This document shows, piece after piece, positions 11,416 through 22,566 of a DNA stretch of 64,000 bases. The translations under genes and the position numbers were made by a program. This stretch comes from Prochlorococcus sp. AG-347-N23. Its GTDB lineage: Bacteria; Cyanobacteriota; Cyanobacteriia; PCC-6307; Cyanobiaceae. The DNA lies in the NCBI GenBank assembly GCA_003281125.1, contig QCCW01000002.1, forward strand, positions 1 through 64,000, in the 5' to 3' direction. The notes below the pieces were generated by a model that saw only the letters and a program-made list of their open reading frames with translations, had not been told where the DNA came from and did no database searches. Every line of letters begins with the position of its first letter. Position 1 is the first letter of the stretch.

Positions 11416-12027
11416 TTAAGACTGATTTGCTTCGCTTGGATGCGTAATTACTCTATCAATTAAGCCATAGTTTTTTGCTTCTTCCGCACTTAAAAAATAA
11501 TCTCTATCAGTATCCTTTTCAATTTTCTCAAATGATTGGCCTGTCATATCTGCCATAGACATATTTAACATATCTTTAATTCTTAAAATTTCCTTAGCTT
11601 CTATTTCAATATCACTTGCTTGACGTTGAGAAGTTCCTCCTAGAGGTTGATGAATCATTATTCTGCTATGAGGCAAAGCAACCCTTTTACCTTTTGTGCC
11701 AGCGGCCAATAGAAACGCTCCCATTGAAGCTGCGAGGCCTACGCAGATTGTTACCACATCGCTTTTTACATATTTGATGGTGTCATATATTGCCAAGCCA
11801 GCAGTAACTGATCCTCCTGGGCTGTTTATATATAGATAGATAGGTTTGGTATTATCATCAGAATCTAGATAAAGCATTTGTGCAACAAGGCTATTGGCAA
11901 TACCGTCATTCACTTCTTGTCCAAGAAAAAGAATTCTTTCAACACCTAGTCTTGTATATATGTCAACCCATCTTTCGTATTGACTTCCTGGAAGTCTGTA
12001 AGGCACGCTTGGAGTTCCTATTGGCAT
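11416..12027 (-). CDS. clpP: ATP-dependent Clp protease proteolytic subunit (catalytic; ClpP3-like)
   Basis: [37 protein letters not shown] with catalytic Ser and His. Confidence 0.96.
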   Translation of the reverse strand: MPIGTPSVPYRLPGSQYERWVDIYTRLGVERILFLGQEVNDGIANSLVAQMLYLDSDDNTKPIYLYINSPGGSVTAGLAIYDTIKYVKSDVVTICVGLAASMGAFLLAAGTKGKRVALPHSRIMIHQPLGGTSQRQASDIEIEAKEILRIKDMLNMSMADMTGQSFEKIEKDTDRDYFLSAEEAKNYGLIDRVITHPSEANQS

Positions 12028-12051
12028 GATTTTAAAATAGTTTTGTGAAGG

Positions 12052-12723
12052 TTAAATTTTATTTGGTAAATCTTTTTGACTTGTGAGTATTCTGTCGATA
12101 ACTCCATAATCTAGGGCTTCTTGGGGATTGAGATAACTCATCCTGTCAGAGTCTTTTGAGAGTTCTTCGATAGTCTTTCCAGTATTACGAGAAAGAATCT
12201 CAAGCATTGATTTTTTATTTTTCAAAACTTCCTCAGCTCTTATTTGGATGTCGGTTGCTTGGCCTCTTGCTCCGCTTATAGGTTGATGTAAAACAATAGA
12301 AGCATGTGGAAGAGCTGCCCTTTGTCCCTTAGTGCCAGATGAAAGGATAACTGCAGCAGTCCCCATTGCTTGTCCGATACATATTGTGTGTACTGGAGGC
12401 TTGATGTAGCTTATTGTATCGCAAATGGCGAAAGCTTCTGTTTCAAAACCAACTGCGTCGCCGGTGTACCAACTTGTTCCTGTTGAATTGATATAGAAAT
12501 AGATTGGTTTTTCAGGATCCTCAAATTCAAGATAAAGAAGTTGAGCAATGATTAGCTCAGTTACATCCATTCCTAGTTGTCTTTTCGCATCATCATCTGA
12601 AAATAATGGTAAACCAAGATAAACTATTCTCTCTTTCAATAAAAGAGAGGGGAGATCTGGGGGTGGAGTCCTCATGACGGTGTTTTCGCCGTAATAAGGA
12701 GCAGATACAGTCATTTGTATCAC
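12052..12723 (-). CDS. clpR: Clp protease subunit lacking the canonical catalytic Ser (ClpR-like)
   Basis: ClpP fold but CIGQAMGTAAVILSSG in place of [11 protein letters not shown]; tandem with clpP. Confidence 0.88.
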   Translation of the reverse strand: MIQMTVSAPYYGENTVMRTPPPDLPSLLLKERIVYLGLPLFSDDDAKRQLGMDVTELIIAQLLYLEFEDPEKPIYFYINSTGTSWYTGDAVGFETEAFAICDTISYIKPPVHTICIGQAMGTAAVILSSGTKGQRAALPHASIVLHQPISGARGQATDIQIRAEEVLKNKKSMLEILSRNTGKTIEELSKDSDRMSYLNPQEALDYGVIDRILTSQKDLPNKI

Positions 12724-12754
12724 GAAATTAATATTGTTTAGATTGTAGCTAGAT

Positions 12755-13864
12755 TTAGCCCTGTGTCGCTGGTGATTTAAAAGATTTGTTTGACTCAGGA
12801 TTATTTATTAGTTTTCCAAAGACCATTCTTCCAGTGGGAGTTTGTAATGCTCCTGTGATAACAATATCTAATCTGCTTCCCACAAAATTTTTTGCTTCGT
12901 CAATAACAACCATTGTGCCATCATCTAAGTATCCAATACCTTGCATTTTTTCTTTGCCTTCTCTCACGATTTTTATATTGAGTGATTCTCCTGGTTGTAC
13001 TTCTGGCCTTAAAGCAATAACTAAATCACTCAAATTCATAACTTTTAATTCTTTAACTTCAGCAATTTGAGAAAGATTATAATCAGCCGTAATTAAAGTT
13101 CCTGTCATATCCTCAGTAATTTTTAAGAGTTTTTCATCTACCCCATTACCTTCATACTTTGTTGGGTTTATTACAAGTCTTCTCCCGTATAAATCTCTTA
13201 ATTCTTTTAATAACTTGAGACCTCTTCTGCCTTTCGACCTTTTCTCATTACTGCTTGAGTCAGCTAATGTTTGTAATTCGTCAATTACACTTTGAGCAAC
13301 AATTAATTGACCTTCCAATAAGCCGCAATTTAATAGGCCATTGATTCTTCCATCAATAATTACGCTGGTATCCAGAATTTTTGGACTTGCAGCAGGGAGG
13401 ATCCCTTCATTGACCAGATATGCATCAGTATTATTTGGGTTGAATAATCTCAATAATGTCCTTCCGTGGGTATCTGCCAATTTATAACCAAGCACACCAA
13501 AGAAAATGTTGCTTAATATAGCTGCTAAGGGTTTTGCGAAAAAAACCTCTCTAGGGAAGGGAATTAATAGTATTGGAGCAAGTAGTAGATTCGCAACAAG
13601 TAATCCTAAAATTAATCCAACAGACCTACTTATTAGCAAGTCCGTTGGCATTGTTCTTATTTGATCAAGAAACGTCTTTCTAAGTTGAAGGAATACAAAA
13701 CCAGCCGCTAATCCTACAAAAAAACCTATTATTGCTAAAACAATTCTAAAACCTTCTACATTAGATACCTGTTTAAGTATGTCCACTGGCAATAAATCAA
13801 CACCAAGCCATCCTGAAGCAGCCCCAGACAATACAAATAAAATTAATACTATGATATCTGTCAT
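12755..13864 (-). CDS. PIN/TRAM-domain membrane protein (YacL-like)
   Basis: N-terminal TM segments, ILDTSVIIDGRI PIN motif, C-terminal TRAM-like GIGYLDDGTMVVID. Confidence 0.88.
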   Translation of the reverse strand: MTDIIVLILFVLSGAASGWLGVDLLPVDILKQVSNVEGFRIVLAIIGFFVGLAAGFVFLQLRKTFLDQIRTMPTDLLISRSVGLILGLLVANLLLAPILLIPFPREVFFAKPLAAILSNIFFGVLGYKLADTHGRTLLRLFNPNNTDAYLVNEGILPAASPKILDTSVIIDGRINGLLNCGLLEGQLIVAQSVIDELQTLADSSSNEKRSKGRRGLKLLKELRDLYGRRLVINPTKYEGNGVDEKLLKITEDMTGTLITADYNLSQIAEVKELKVMNLSDLVIALRPEVQPGESLNIKIVREGKEKMQGIGYLDDGTMVVIDEAKNFVGSRLDIVITGALQTPTGRMVFGKLINNPESNKSFKSPATQG

Positions 13865-13960
13865 ATCTATAATCTACTAGGATTTATTAATTGAGTAAAT
13901 AAGGACTTAATTTTTTTCGATCCTAAATACTTTTTTGGAGCTTAAAAATGAATTTAAATT

Positions 13961-15184
13961 ATGAATAAGTCTCCAAGAAGTGCTTATGTGCACATTCCTT
14001 TTTGCCACAGAAGGTGCTTTTATTGTGATTTTGCAGTCATTCCATTAGGAAATAAAGTTGAAACTTTACAAGGTTATGGAAGCAAAACTGTTAAAGAGTA
14101 TTTGCATTTTTTATATAAAGAAATATTGTCAATTAAGCATAAATCACCTCTTTCGACAATCTATATCGGAGGGGGTACCCCATCAATTTTAGATCCTACC
14201 CAAATCAAAGAATTAATTGATCTTTTTAAAGACAATTATGGAATTGACTATGGTGCTGAAATTACTATGGAGGTTGATCCAGCTAGTTTTACTCAAGATG
14301 ATCTTTTAGGATTCTTAAATGCTGGGATAAATAGATTTAGTCTCGGAGTGCAAAGTTTTAATAATAAGATACTTCAAAAGTCGGGAAGGCGTCATTTGAA
14401 AGAAGATGCAGAAAATTCTTGTTTTTGGTTGAAGAGAGAATATGAGTCTGGGTCAATCAAAAGCTGGAGTTTAGATTTAATTCAAAACTTGCCACTTAGT
14501 GGATTTAAAGAATGGCAAGATGACTTAAAAAAAGCAACAACATTTTCGCCACCGCATCTATCTATTTACGATTTAAATATTGAAAATGGCACTGTTTTTA
14601 AAAAATTAGTTAATTTAGGAAAATTAAAACTCCCAAGTGATGAACAAGCTTTTAGAAATAGTAAATCAACTCATTTAATTTTAAAAAACTCAGGGTATTC
14701 AAGATATGAAATCTCAAACTATTGCCTCCCTGGACATCAATCGAGACATAATAGGGTTTATTGGAGTGGTTTAGGCTGGTGGAGTTTTGGTCAAGGTTCT
14801 ACTAGTTCACCTTGGGGGGAAAAGTTAACTAGACCAAGAGTTAGTAAAGAATATAAAGAATGGGTAATTAAACAATATGAACGTAATTTAGATTCATCCC
14901 TAACTAATAGGGAGTTTGTCTATAAAGAACTTGATGAAAAAATAATGTTGGGATTAAGACTCAAAGAGGGTGTAAATATCAAAGAATTGTTTAAAGAACA
15001 AAACTGGGAAAACAAAAAATTTGAAAGCAACTTTAGTAAATTGCTTGAAGAATGGGAAAGATTTCTTGATAGTGGACTTTTAGTAAGAAAGGGGAATAGA
15101 TTCTTTTTAAGTGAGCCTAAAGGAATGGAACTAAGCAATCAAGTTCTTGTTTCTATGTTTAAGTGGTGTGATGAGATTATTTAA
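13961..15184 (+). CDS. hemW: Radical SAM HemW-like protein
   Basis: YVHIPFCHRRCFYCDF radical SAM motif; IYIGGGTPSIL; SLGVQSF. Confidence 0.92.
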   Translation: MNKSPRSAYVHIPFCHRRCFYCDFAVIPLGNKVETLQGYGSKTVKEYLHFLYKEILSIKHKSPLSTIYIGGGTPSILDPTQIKELIDLFKDNYGIDYGAEITMEVDPASFTQDDLLGFLNAGINRFSLGVQSFNNKILQKSGRRHLKEDAENSCFWLKREYESGSIKSWSLDLIQNLPLSGFKEWQDDLKKATTFSPPHLSIYDLNIENGTVFKKLVNLGKLKLPSDEQAFRNSKSTHLILKNSGYSRYEISNYCLPGHQSRHNRVYWSGLGWWSFGQGSTSSPWGEKLTRPRVSKEYKEWVIKQYERNLDSSLTNREFVYKELDEKIMLGLRLKEGVNIKELFKEQNWENKKFESNFSKLLEEWERFLDSGLLVRKGNRFFLSEPKGMELSNQVLVSMFKWCDEII

Positions 15185-15950
15185 GCCTTTCAGAGTCTAC
15201 CCATTCTTTTAACTTATCCTTAAATAATTTCTTCCCTTGGATAATCGGTGGGCAAAATGGTGGTTGTTCATCATTGAGGCCTAACAAATCTGCAGTAACT
15301 CTTACTTGCCCATCGCAATAATTACCTGCACCGATGCCTATTGTGGGAATTGTTAAAGAATTTTGTATTTCTTTAGCAAGCAAATCAGGAATATGTTCAA
15401 GAACTATTGAGAAACATCCCAATTCTTCAAGAATTGAAGCCTCTTTCTTGATTTTTTCTTGGCTTGCTAAGCTTTCCCCTTGTTTTTTTAATCCAATATT
15501 AAGATAGCTTTGTGGTGTAAGACCTATATGACCCATAACAGGGATTCCCATTCTTATTAACCTAGAAATAACTTTTTGTATTTCTGGTTCAGCTCCTTCT
15601 ACTTTTACAGCTTTGGCATAAGTGCTCTGAATGATTTTCCCTGCATACTCAACAGCTTTATCCTCTCCACATTGATAAGTCAGAAAAGGCATATCTGAAA
15701 CGACTAAAGGTTGTTCCTCTATTTTCTTCTTAAATCCTCTTGAAACAGCATTAGTATGATAAATTATGTTTTCTAAAGTTAATGGCAGTGTCGATTTGTA
15801 GCCTAAGCAGACCATTGCTAATGAATCTCCTACTAGTACGAGATCAACATTTGCTTGTTCGATAATAGAGCTTGATATGGAGTCCCAAGCAGTTAGTGCA
15901 ATGATTTTGCGAGATTTTTTTTTATAATTAACTAGGTCTGAAGGCAACAT
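15177..15950 (-). CDS. panB: 3-methyl-2-oxobutanoate hydroxymethyltransferase
   Basis: LVGDSLAMVCLGYKSTLPLTLENIIYHT, VMGHIGLTPQS, GIGAGNYCDGQV. Confidence 0.96.
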   Translation of the reverse strand: MLPSDLVNYKKKSRKIIALTAWDSISSSIIEQANVDLVLVGDSLAMVCLGYKSTLPLTLENIIYHTNAVSRGFKKKIEEQPLVVSDMPFLTYQCGEDKAVEYAGKIIQSTYAKAVKVEGAEPEIQKVISRLIRMGIPVMGHIGLTPQSYLNIGLKKQGESLASQEKIKKEASILEELGCFSIVLEHIPDLLAKEIQNSLTIPTIGIGAGNYCDGQVRVTADLLGLNDEQPPFCPPIIQGKKLFKDKLKEWVDSERLK

Positions 15951-15988
15951 AATAAATTTATGTATCTTTTTTAATCAAGAATTGCTAG

Positions 15989-15994
15989 TATAAT
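15989..15994 (+). promoter_or_regulatory. -10 element of SRP RNA gene
   Basis: TATAAT just upstream of the SRP RNA. Confidence 0.6.
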
Positions 15995-15997
15995 TTT

Positions 15998-16091
15998 GAC
16001 TCGGCCTTTCGCGGTTTTAACGCCTAAACCTGGTCAGGACCGGAAGGTAGCAGCCACAAGGGATGCTTGAGGCAGGCGAGATAACCGAGTC
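15998..16091 (+). ncRNA. ffs: SRP RNA (4.5S-like)
   Basis: Closing stem GACTCGG/CCGAGTC and conserved TGGTCAGGACCGGAAGGTAGCAGCC core; ends approximate. Confidence 0.93.
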
Positions 16092-16106
16092 ACTCTATTT
16101 TACCTG

Positions 16107-17222
16107 TTAACCTATATCTTTTTTGTTTTGCCTTAATCTCAAAAACTCAGGAATACTGGCTCCTGATTCTTTATTGTCGGAAAAATTATACAAGGTTTGA
16201 TTAGATAATCTGTTTTTTATTCTTTGCTGGTTTAATGGTTGAGTCATTTCAAATCCTGTAGCAATTACGGTAACTTGTATCTCCCCTTCCATTGCCTCAT
16301 CGACCACTGCACCGACAATAATATTTGCTTCTTGATCAACAACATCATAAATAATTTCAGATGCGGAGGTCATATCTTCTAAAGTCATGTCTTTGCCACC
16401 AGTAATATTAATAACGCAGCCTTTAGCTCCATCAATTCTAGCTGCTTCTAATAAAGGACTATTCATTGCTGCCTGTGCTGCCTCTATAGCTCTCGATCTT
16501 CCTGAACCTATGCCTATTCCGAGAAGAGCAGTGCCAGCTTCCGTCATGACTGATCTTACGTCTGCAAAATCAACATTAACTAGTCCTGGGCAAGTAATTA
16601 TGTCACTAATGCCTTTGACGCCCATCCTTAAAACATCATCAGCATTCCTAAATGCTTCTTGAAGGGGAGCCCCTGCTATAACGTCTTTTAATCGGTCATT
16701 TGGAATAACTATAAGAGTATCAACGTTTTCAGCTAGCCTTGCGATCCCCTCCTCTGCTTGACGCATTCTTCTTTTCCCTTCAAAAGAAAATGGTTTAGTT
16801 ACTATTCCTACTGTTAGAGCCCCACTTTGTTTGGCTACTTCTGCAACTACGGGAGCTGCTCCTGTACCAGTCCCTCCACCCATTCCAGCGGCTATAAAAA
16901 CTAGATCAGATGCTTCTAAAGCTTGTTGAAGCTCTTCTTTAGATTCTTCGGCTGCTTTTTGCCCAATACTTGGATTCCCACCTGCACCTAAACCTCTAGT
17001 GAGGTTTTGTCCAAGTTGAACTCTGCTCTCTGCAGAAGATTGTAGTAGGGCTTGTGCATCGGTATTGAGGACTCTAAATGAGACACCTTCAAGATCACTG
17101 TTTATCATTCTATTGACAGCATTACTGCCACCACCACCTACACCAATAACTTCTATTTTGGCGTTTTGGCTTGGAAGGATTTCTCTTGATTGATCAAAGT
17201 TTGGATTGTTACCGAAGCTCAT
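16107..17222 (-). CDS. ftsZ: Cell division protein FtsZ
   Basis: [30 protein letters not shown]-terminal IPEFLRLRQ. Confidence 0.98.
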   Translation of the reverse strand: MSFGNNPNFDQSREILPSQNAKIEVIGVGGGGSNAVNRMINSDLEGVSFRVLNTDAQALLQSSAESRVQLGQNLTRGLGAGGNPSIGQKAAEESKEELQQALEASDLVFIAAGMGGGTGTGAAPVVAEVAKQSGALTVGIVTKPFSFEGKRRMRQAEEGIARLAENVDTLIVIPNDRLKDVIAGAPLQEAFRNADDVLRMGVKGISDIITCPGLVNVDFADVRSVMTEAGTALLGIGIGSGRSRAIEAAQAAMNSPLLEAARIDGAKGCVINITGGKDMTLEDMTSASEIIYDVVDQEANIIVGAVVDEAMEGEIQVTVIATGFEMTQPLNQQRIKNRLSNQTLYNFSDNKESGASIPEFLRLRQNKKDIG

Positions 17223-17402
17223 CTCTTAATTAGGAATCTAATATTAGTATTGGGTGCATTATGAACTTACTGAGCTCATCTGTAGGAATTTGTTGAGGAA
17301 AATCCTAAAAATATTTATTTATTAAATATTTGGTTTTGAATGCAAAACCCATATCAACACTACAATAATTAAAAAAAATCTTTAAAAATCAATTTCCAAA
17401 TA

Positions 17403-18128
17403 TTAGGGTTTGAACACTTTTATTTTTGGTTTATTTGGATCAGTAAGATCAATATTATCTATTTTTTCAGAAAAGTTATTTCTCTTAAATTCATTTTTTA
17501 AATTATTGATTATTTGTAATTGATTGTTGATTAGATTTGGATTAAATCCTAGGTAAATTGTATTTAAATCTTTTTCCTCAACAGTTACAAACCCATTGGG
17601 TGAAAAAGTTATTTTAATTATCTCAAATTCATAATTCTCTAGGTCAGAGAATATTTCAGATAGTATTTTTTTAAATTTTTCTTTCCAGCCAAAAACTTTT
17701 ATGGTTAACCTTCCTAAATCTATTTCTTCTGAATTTTGTTTACTGATAAAGACACCATCTTTATCAATAAAGCCTAATATTTTTTTGTCATCTAAAATTC
17801 TCTCACCGTAAGCTATTGGAATTCTTGTAATAATTTCAACTTTCAAACCAAAAGGGAATAATTGTCTACTAACTGAAACATTTTTGAGAGATAAATTTTG
17901 TTTTAACTCTTTTTCTAAAAAATAAGTTTTTATAAAAAGTAATCGGATTGGAAATTTTAAAGATGAATTATTTACCACATCATTCTTCGATAATGATTCA
18001 CCTCCTGAAATTCTAATGTCCTGAATATTTACTTTTTTTAGGGTTTTTAGGCTTATTAAACTTGTTGAAAATAAAAATAATATTAGAAATAAAAAGCGTT
18101 TATTTTTAATTTTTACCTTGTTTTTCAC
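17403..18128 (-). CDS. ftsQ: FtsQ/DivIB-like cell division protein
   Basis: N-terminal TM then POTRA-like region; between ftsZ and ddl in a dcw-like arrangement. Confidence 0.75.
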   Translation of the reverse strand: MKNKVKIKNKRFLFLILFLFSTSLISLKTLKKVNIQDIRISGGESLSKNDVVNNSSLKFPIRLLFIKTYFLEKELKQNLSLKNVSVSRQLFPFGLKVEIITRIPIAYGERILDDKKILGFIDKDGVFISKQNSEEIDLGRLTIKVFGWKEKFKKILSEIFSDLENYEFEIIKITFSPNGFVTVEEKDLNTIYLGFNPNLINNQLQIINNLKNEFKRNNFSEKIDNIDLTDPNKPKIKVFKP

Positions 18129-18535
18129 AAATCACATCGAGCTTTTTTCATTAATTGGTCCATCCAATCTCTGGCCTGTTCCGCATCAGAAAATGGTACA
18201 TCCATCTCTTTCCCATCACCTACTAGTCTCAGTCTACACTTACCTTGAGATTCGTTTGTTAGAGGAGCTTCTCCTGAAGTTAAGGCCATTAGTTCAACTA
18301 ACTCTAGTTTCTTGATGGTAAAACTATCTTTTTCTTCAAATATACCAGCTTCAAATGCGCTCCACTTTAATTCGCCATCTTTTAGAGATGCTGCACCTGA
18401 ACTATCTAACTTACAAAGTTCAGAACCATTTGCCCAGCTTCTAAAAAGATTTTGCCTTCTTCTCTCCAACCATCCCAGAGCAGTTAATAAAATGAAGATT
18501 AATAGTAAAGGTAACCAAAGAAGTCCATGCAACAT
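18125..18535 (-). CDS. Conserved hypothetical protein
   Basis: 136 aa, N-terminal TM; 4-nt ATGA overlap with ftsQ. Confidence 0.65.
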   Translation of the reverse strand: MLHGLLWLPLLLIFILLTALGWLERRRQNLFRSWANGSELCKLDSSGAASLKDGELKWSAFEAGIFEEKDSFTIKKLELVELMALTSGEAPLTNESQGKCRLRLVGDGKEMDVPFSDAEQARDWMDQLMKKARCDL

Positions 18536-18545
18536 TTGATTTGAA

Positions 18546-19613
18546 TTATAAGTCTAAAGATATATCTACCAGTTTAGCCACAAGTTGTTCAATATTTAAA
18601 CCTGAAGCTTTCCAAAGCATTGGAAACATACTGTTTTTTGTGAAACCAGGAATTGTATTTACTTCATTTAACAAAATTTTATTTGAAGATTTTTCTAAAA
18701 AGAAATCTACCCTTGCAAAACCAAAAATATTTAGTGCTCTACAACTTTGAATGGCAATTTCTTTAATTTCTTTAATGATTTTAGGATCTATTTCGGCGGG
18801 TATAGTTATTTTATTATTTGAGTAATATTTTGAATCGTAATCATACCAATCACTTTCGTATTTTACTTCGCCTATCTCGGAGGTTAAGAGTTTTGAATTG
18901 CCAATTATTCCGCATTCAATCTCTCTTACCTCTAAACCTTCCTCTACTAAAATTCTTGGATCTATTTCCTGAGCCTTTTCTAATGCTGGTAATATTTCTG
19001 ATTCATTGATGACTTTGGAGATGCCAAGAGATGATCCGGAGTTCGATGGTTTAACAAAAACTGGAAAATTTAATTTTTTTAAAATTTCATTAACTAACTT
19101 ATTTTTTACTTCTTTACATTTAAGATCTTCATTTTGAAAAACTAGATAATTAACTTGTGGAAGATTAAGATTTGAGAAAATTGTTTTCATTAATATTTTA
19201 TCCATTCCAATTGCAGAGCCTATAATTCCACATCCGACTAAAGGTTTCTTTGTAAATCTCAGTAAGCCATGAATTGATCCGTCTTCACCATTAAATCCAT
19301 GTAAAAGAGGAAACCAAACATCAACATTTTGAAATTCAATTCCCTCTAGGAAGTTAATTTTTTCTGGATTAAAAATTTCTTGTTTGATTGTTTTATTGTT
19401 TTCAATTACACCAATTAAGATTTTTTCTGAACTATCACTATCAAGCCAATCTCCATCTTTATTTATGTAAAAGGCTTTAACTGTAAAGCGTTGTTTGTTA
19501 ATTTCTGAATTAAATGCTTGAAAAACTGTTTTTGCAGAGGATATTGATATTTCATGTTCATTGGAAAGCCCACCAAATATTAACCCAATACATTTTTTCT
19601 TAACCCCAATCAT
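18546..19613 (-). CDS. ddl: D-alanine--D-alanine ligase
   Basis: GGLSNEHEISISSAKTV, FVKPSNSGSSLGISK, LLNEVNTIPGFT. Confidence 0.97.
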   Translation of the reverse strand: MIGVKKKCIGLIFGGLSNEHEISISSAKTVFQAFNSEINKQRFTVKAFYINKDGDWLDSDSSEKILIGVIENNKTIKQEIFNPEKINFLEGIEFQNVDVWFPLLHGFNGEDGSIHGLLRFTKKPLVGCGIIGSAIGMDKILMKTIFSNLNLPQVNYLVFQNEDLKCKEVKNKLVNEILKKLNFPVFVKPSNSGSSLGISKVINESEILPALEKAQEIDPRILVEEGLEVREIECGIIGNSKLLTSEIGEVKYESDWYDYDSKYYSNNKITIPAEIDPKIIKEIKEIAIQSCRALNIFGFARVDFFLEKSSNKILLNEVNTIPGFTKNSMFPMLWKASGLNIEQLVAKLVDISLDL

Positions 19614-19623
19614 TTAGAGAAAA

Positions 19624-21018
19624 TTATAAGTAAAGTTCGCCTGTTAAAGAAAAAGGTCTTGCTTCATTGATAATGACATCTATCTCATCTCCCAATGAAA
19701 AATTAAAGTTAATGTTTTTGGGAATCTCTACGAAAGTTAATCTATTTGTTCTAGTTCTACCCATAATTTGTAAGGAATTTTTTGGATTTAAACCCTCAAT
19801 TAAAATGCTTTCGATATTGTTGATATATCTTTGATTTCTACTCCTAGCAGTTTTCTCGACCAAATCATTAATTTCCTGCAATCTAGCTTTTTTCACATCT
19901 TCTGAAAGTTGGTTCGACCAAACTGCTGCAGGTGTGTTTGGTCTTGGAGAGTATGCTGCTGTATTTACCTGATCGAAGCCAATTTCTGATATTAGCTTTA
20001 ATGTATCTTGATATTGTTGTTCAGTTTCTCCTGGGAAAGCAACAATTGCGTCAGCTGTGATTGATGCATCTGGCATTAATGATCTAATATTATCGATAAT
20101 ATTTTTATACTTTTTGATAGTGTACCCTCTGGACATTTGCTTTAAAATTTCATCATTTCCACTTTGGAAGGGAATATGGAAATGTTCACAGACTTTATCA
20201 AGTTCATAACAAGCTTTAATCAACCTTTTTGAAAAATATCTAGGATGACTAGTAGCAAATCTTATTCTGCGAATTCCTTTAACATCATGAATATAATACA
20301 AAAGATCAGTTAGAGTATTCTCCTTTCTCCCCTCTTTTGTAGTTCCTGGAAGGTCTCTACCATAAGCATCAATGTTCTGACCCAAAAGAGTGATTTCTTT
20401 AAAATTATCATCAGCCAATTTTTGGATCTCACTTTTTATCGCATTTGGATATCTTGATTGCTCTTTCCCTCTAACAGAGGGGACTACACAATATGAACAT
20501 CTTTCATTACATCCATAAATAATATTAACCCAGCCACAAATAGAGCTTTCTCTTCTAGCACTTGTGATATCTTCAGAAATGAAAGTTTCTTCTGTAGCAG
20601 CAACTTGATTTCCTAAATCAACTTTACCCAAAAGATTCTCAAGATTATTTACGTGTTGAGGCCCCATTACTAGGTCAAGTTCTGGGACTCTTCTCAGTAA
20701 GGACTCTCCCTCTTGCTGAGCAAGGCAACCTGCAACAACAAGTTTTAAGGTGGGGGTCTTATGCTTTCTTTTTGCTTGTCTTCCTAGAAAGCTATAAACT
20801 TTTTGCTCCGCATTATCTCTAATAGTGCATGTATTGTACAAGACCAAATCGGCATTTAATTCATTATCTGCTCTGGTGTATCCCATTTTCTCTAATGTCC
20901 CAGCCATTCTCTCAGAATCAGCCTTGTTCATTTGGCATCCAAATGTGGTTATCCAATAACTGATACTAGTTGAATTCTTTTGAAATTTTTTTTCGTCTGG
21001 TTTTGTTTTTGTTAGCAC
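19624..21018 (-). CDS. miaB: tRNA-2-methylthio-N6-dimethylallyladenosine synthase
   Basis: [54 protein letters not shown]-terminus. Confidence 0.96.
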   Translation of the reverse strand: MLTKTKPDEKKFQKNSTSISYWITTFGCQMNKADSERMAGTLEKMGYTRADNELNADLVLYNTCTIRDNAEQKVYSFLGRQAKRKHKTPTLKLVVAGCLAQQEGESLLRRVPELDLVMGPQHVNNLENLLGKVDLGNQVAATEETFISEDITSARRESSICGWVNIIYGCNERCSYCVVPSVRGKEQSRYPNAIKSEIQKLADDNFKEITLLGQNIDAYGRDLPGTTKEGRKENTLTDLLYYIHDVKGIRRIRFATSHPRYFSKRLIKACYELDKVCEHFHIPFQSGNDEILKQMSRGYTIKKYKNIIDNIRSLMPDASITADAIVAFPGETEQQYQDTLKLISEIGFDQVNTAAYSPRPNTPAAVWSNQLSEDVKKARLQEINDLVEKTARSRNQRYINNIESILIEGLNPKNSLQIMGRTRTNRLTFVEIPKNINFNFSLGDEIDVIINEARPFSLTGELYL

Positions 21019-21089
21019 TTTGCTAGGAATTTTTTATGATTCTTTACTTCAAAATTACAAGTTTAATAATTTTGCTGCAATTTTTTGAG

Positions 21090-21163
21090 GGCGAGCGAGG
21101 GGATTCGAACCCCCGAATAGCGGCGCCACAAGCCGCTGCCTTAACCACTTGGCGACGCCCGCC
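21090..21163 (-). tRNA. tRNA-His(GTG)
   Basis: Reverse strand cloverleaf GCGGGCG/CGCTCGC, loop TTGTGGC, T-arm GGGGGTTCGAATCCCCT, extra G-1 opposite C73. Confidence 0.93.
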
Positions 21164-21292
21164 GCACATTATTAAATCTAACAACTCAAGGGTAATTTTT
21201 CATAGTTATTTTATCTTTTAGCGAAATTTGAATTATTTTCTAATTCAGTAAAGTTTTCTAATGTTTTAAAATAAAAGAAAATTTTAAATAAT

Positions 21293-22528
21293 TTGAGTAA
21301 TTCTGGCACAGCTGAGGTTCTTATTCCCAGAAGCCTTTGTTTAATAGAAGATTTTGATAACCTCATTATTGATGAAGAGGATTTATGTTCAGTTTCCATA
21401 AGTTGGGAAGATGGATTTGTTTCTGAGTTAAAGCCTTCAAAAAATAAAGTTACAAAACCAAAAAATATTTTATTCCCAAGATTTGTTGAAACGCATTCGC
21501 ATTTTGATAAATCATTTACATGGGCAGACTTTCCTAATCTGGAATCAAACTATGGAGGAGCATTATCAGTAAATCTTGAAGAACATAAAACTAGAACTAC
21601 AGATAAGGTTCTTGAAAGAGTTGAGAAATCATTAAAACTTGCTATACAAAATGGATACCGAGCTATTAGAAGTCATATTGATACATACAAAAGTCAATCT
21701 ATTGATATTTGGATTGAACTTTTTAAATTACAAAAAAAATTTTCATCTGAGTTGACTTTACAATTCGTTGCTTTAGCTCCATTGGAATTTTGGGATACTT
21801 CTAATGGAGAAGAGTTGGCAAAAATATTTTCCTCTAATGGAGGCATTTTAGGAGGCGTTATTGTACCCCCCTTCAACAAAAAAAATACAAGCAAATTTCT
21901 TGCGAAGATGCTTCTTCTAGCGAGTAAATATAAATTAGAAATTGATTTGCATATAGATGAGTCAATTATTGAGCCAGGATCAGGAATAAAAGTTTTATTA
22001 GAAACAATTGAAAATTTAAGAATTAATAGTATTCCGATTACTTGTAGTCATATGAGTAGTCTTATTTCTTTAAGTCAAAGAGAGATTTTAAATTTAGGAG
22101 AAAAAATGGCTGAGAAAAATATTAAGGTTATTGCTTTACCCCTAACAAATTTTTGGCTGCTTAATAGAAGTAAAGACACTACATCATTAAAAAGACCAGT
22201 TGCGCCATTAAAACAATTGCAAAAATCACATGTTGACGTATCTCTGGGTAGTGATAATGTTCAAGACCCTTGGTACCCATTTGGTAATTTTGATCCTTTT
22301 TATATGTTGTCTTGCTCGATACCTATGCTTCAACTAAATCCCTGGGAGAGAATGACTCTTTCTTCTATTTTTTTAGCTCCAAGCAGATTATTAAATTTAA
22401 AATGGGATGGTTTAATTAAAAAGGGTTGCCCTGCTGACTTTATAATTTTAGATGCACAAAGATGGGCAGATGTTTTTTCGACTACTTTAAAGAGAAAAGT
22501 ATATATAAAAGGCGATTTATATTGCTAA
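21293..22528 (+). CDS. Amidohydrolase / cytosine deaminase-like protein
   Basis: FVETHSHFDKSFTW metal-binding motif, HIDESI, CSHMSSL, LGSDNVQDPWYPFG; upstream start codon non-ATG. Confidence 0.82.
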   Translation: MSNSGTAEVLIPRSLCLIEDFDNLIIDEEDLCSVSISWEDGFVSELKPSKNKVTKPKNILFPRFVETHSHFDKSFTWADFPNLESNYGGALSVNLEEHKTRTTDKVLERVEKSLKLAIQNGYRAIRSHIDTYKSQSIDIWIELFKLQKKFSSELTLQFVALAPLEFWDTSNGEELAKIFSSNGGILGGVIVPPFNKKNTSKFLAKMLLLASKYKLEIDLHIDESIIEPGSGIKVLLETIENLRINSIPITCSHMSSLISLSQREILNLGEKMAEKNIKVIALPLTNFWLLNRSKDTTSLKRPVAPLKQLQKSHVDVSLGSDNVQDPWYPFGNFDPFYMLSCSIPMLQLNPWERMTLSSIFLAPSRLLNLKWDGLIKKGCPADFIILDAQRWADVFSTTLKRKVYIKGDLYC

Positions 22529-22566
22529 TCGACTAGTTTATATACAAAACAAAAGAAATCTTATTA

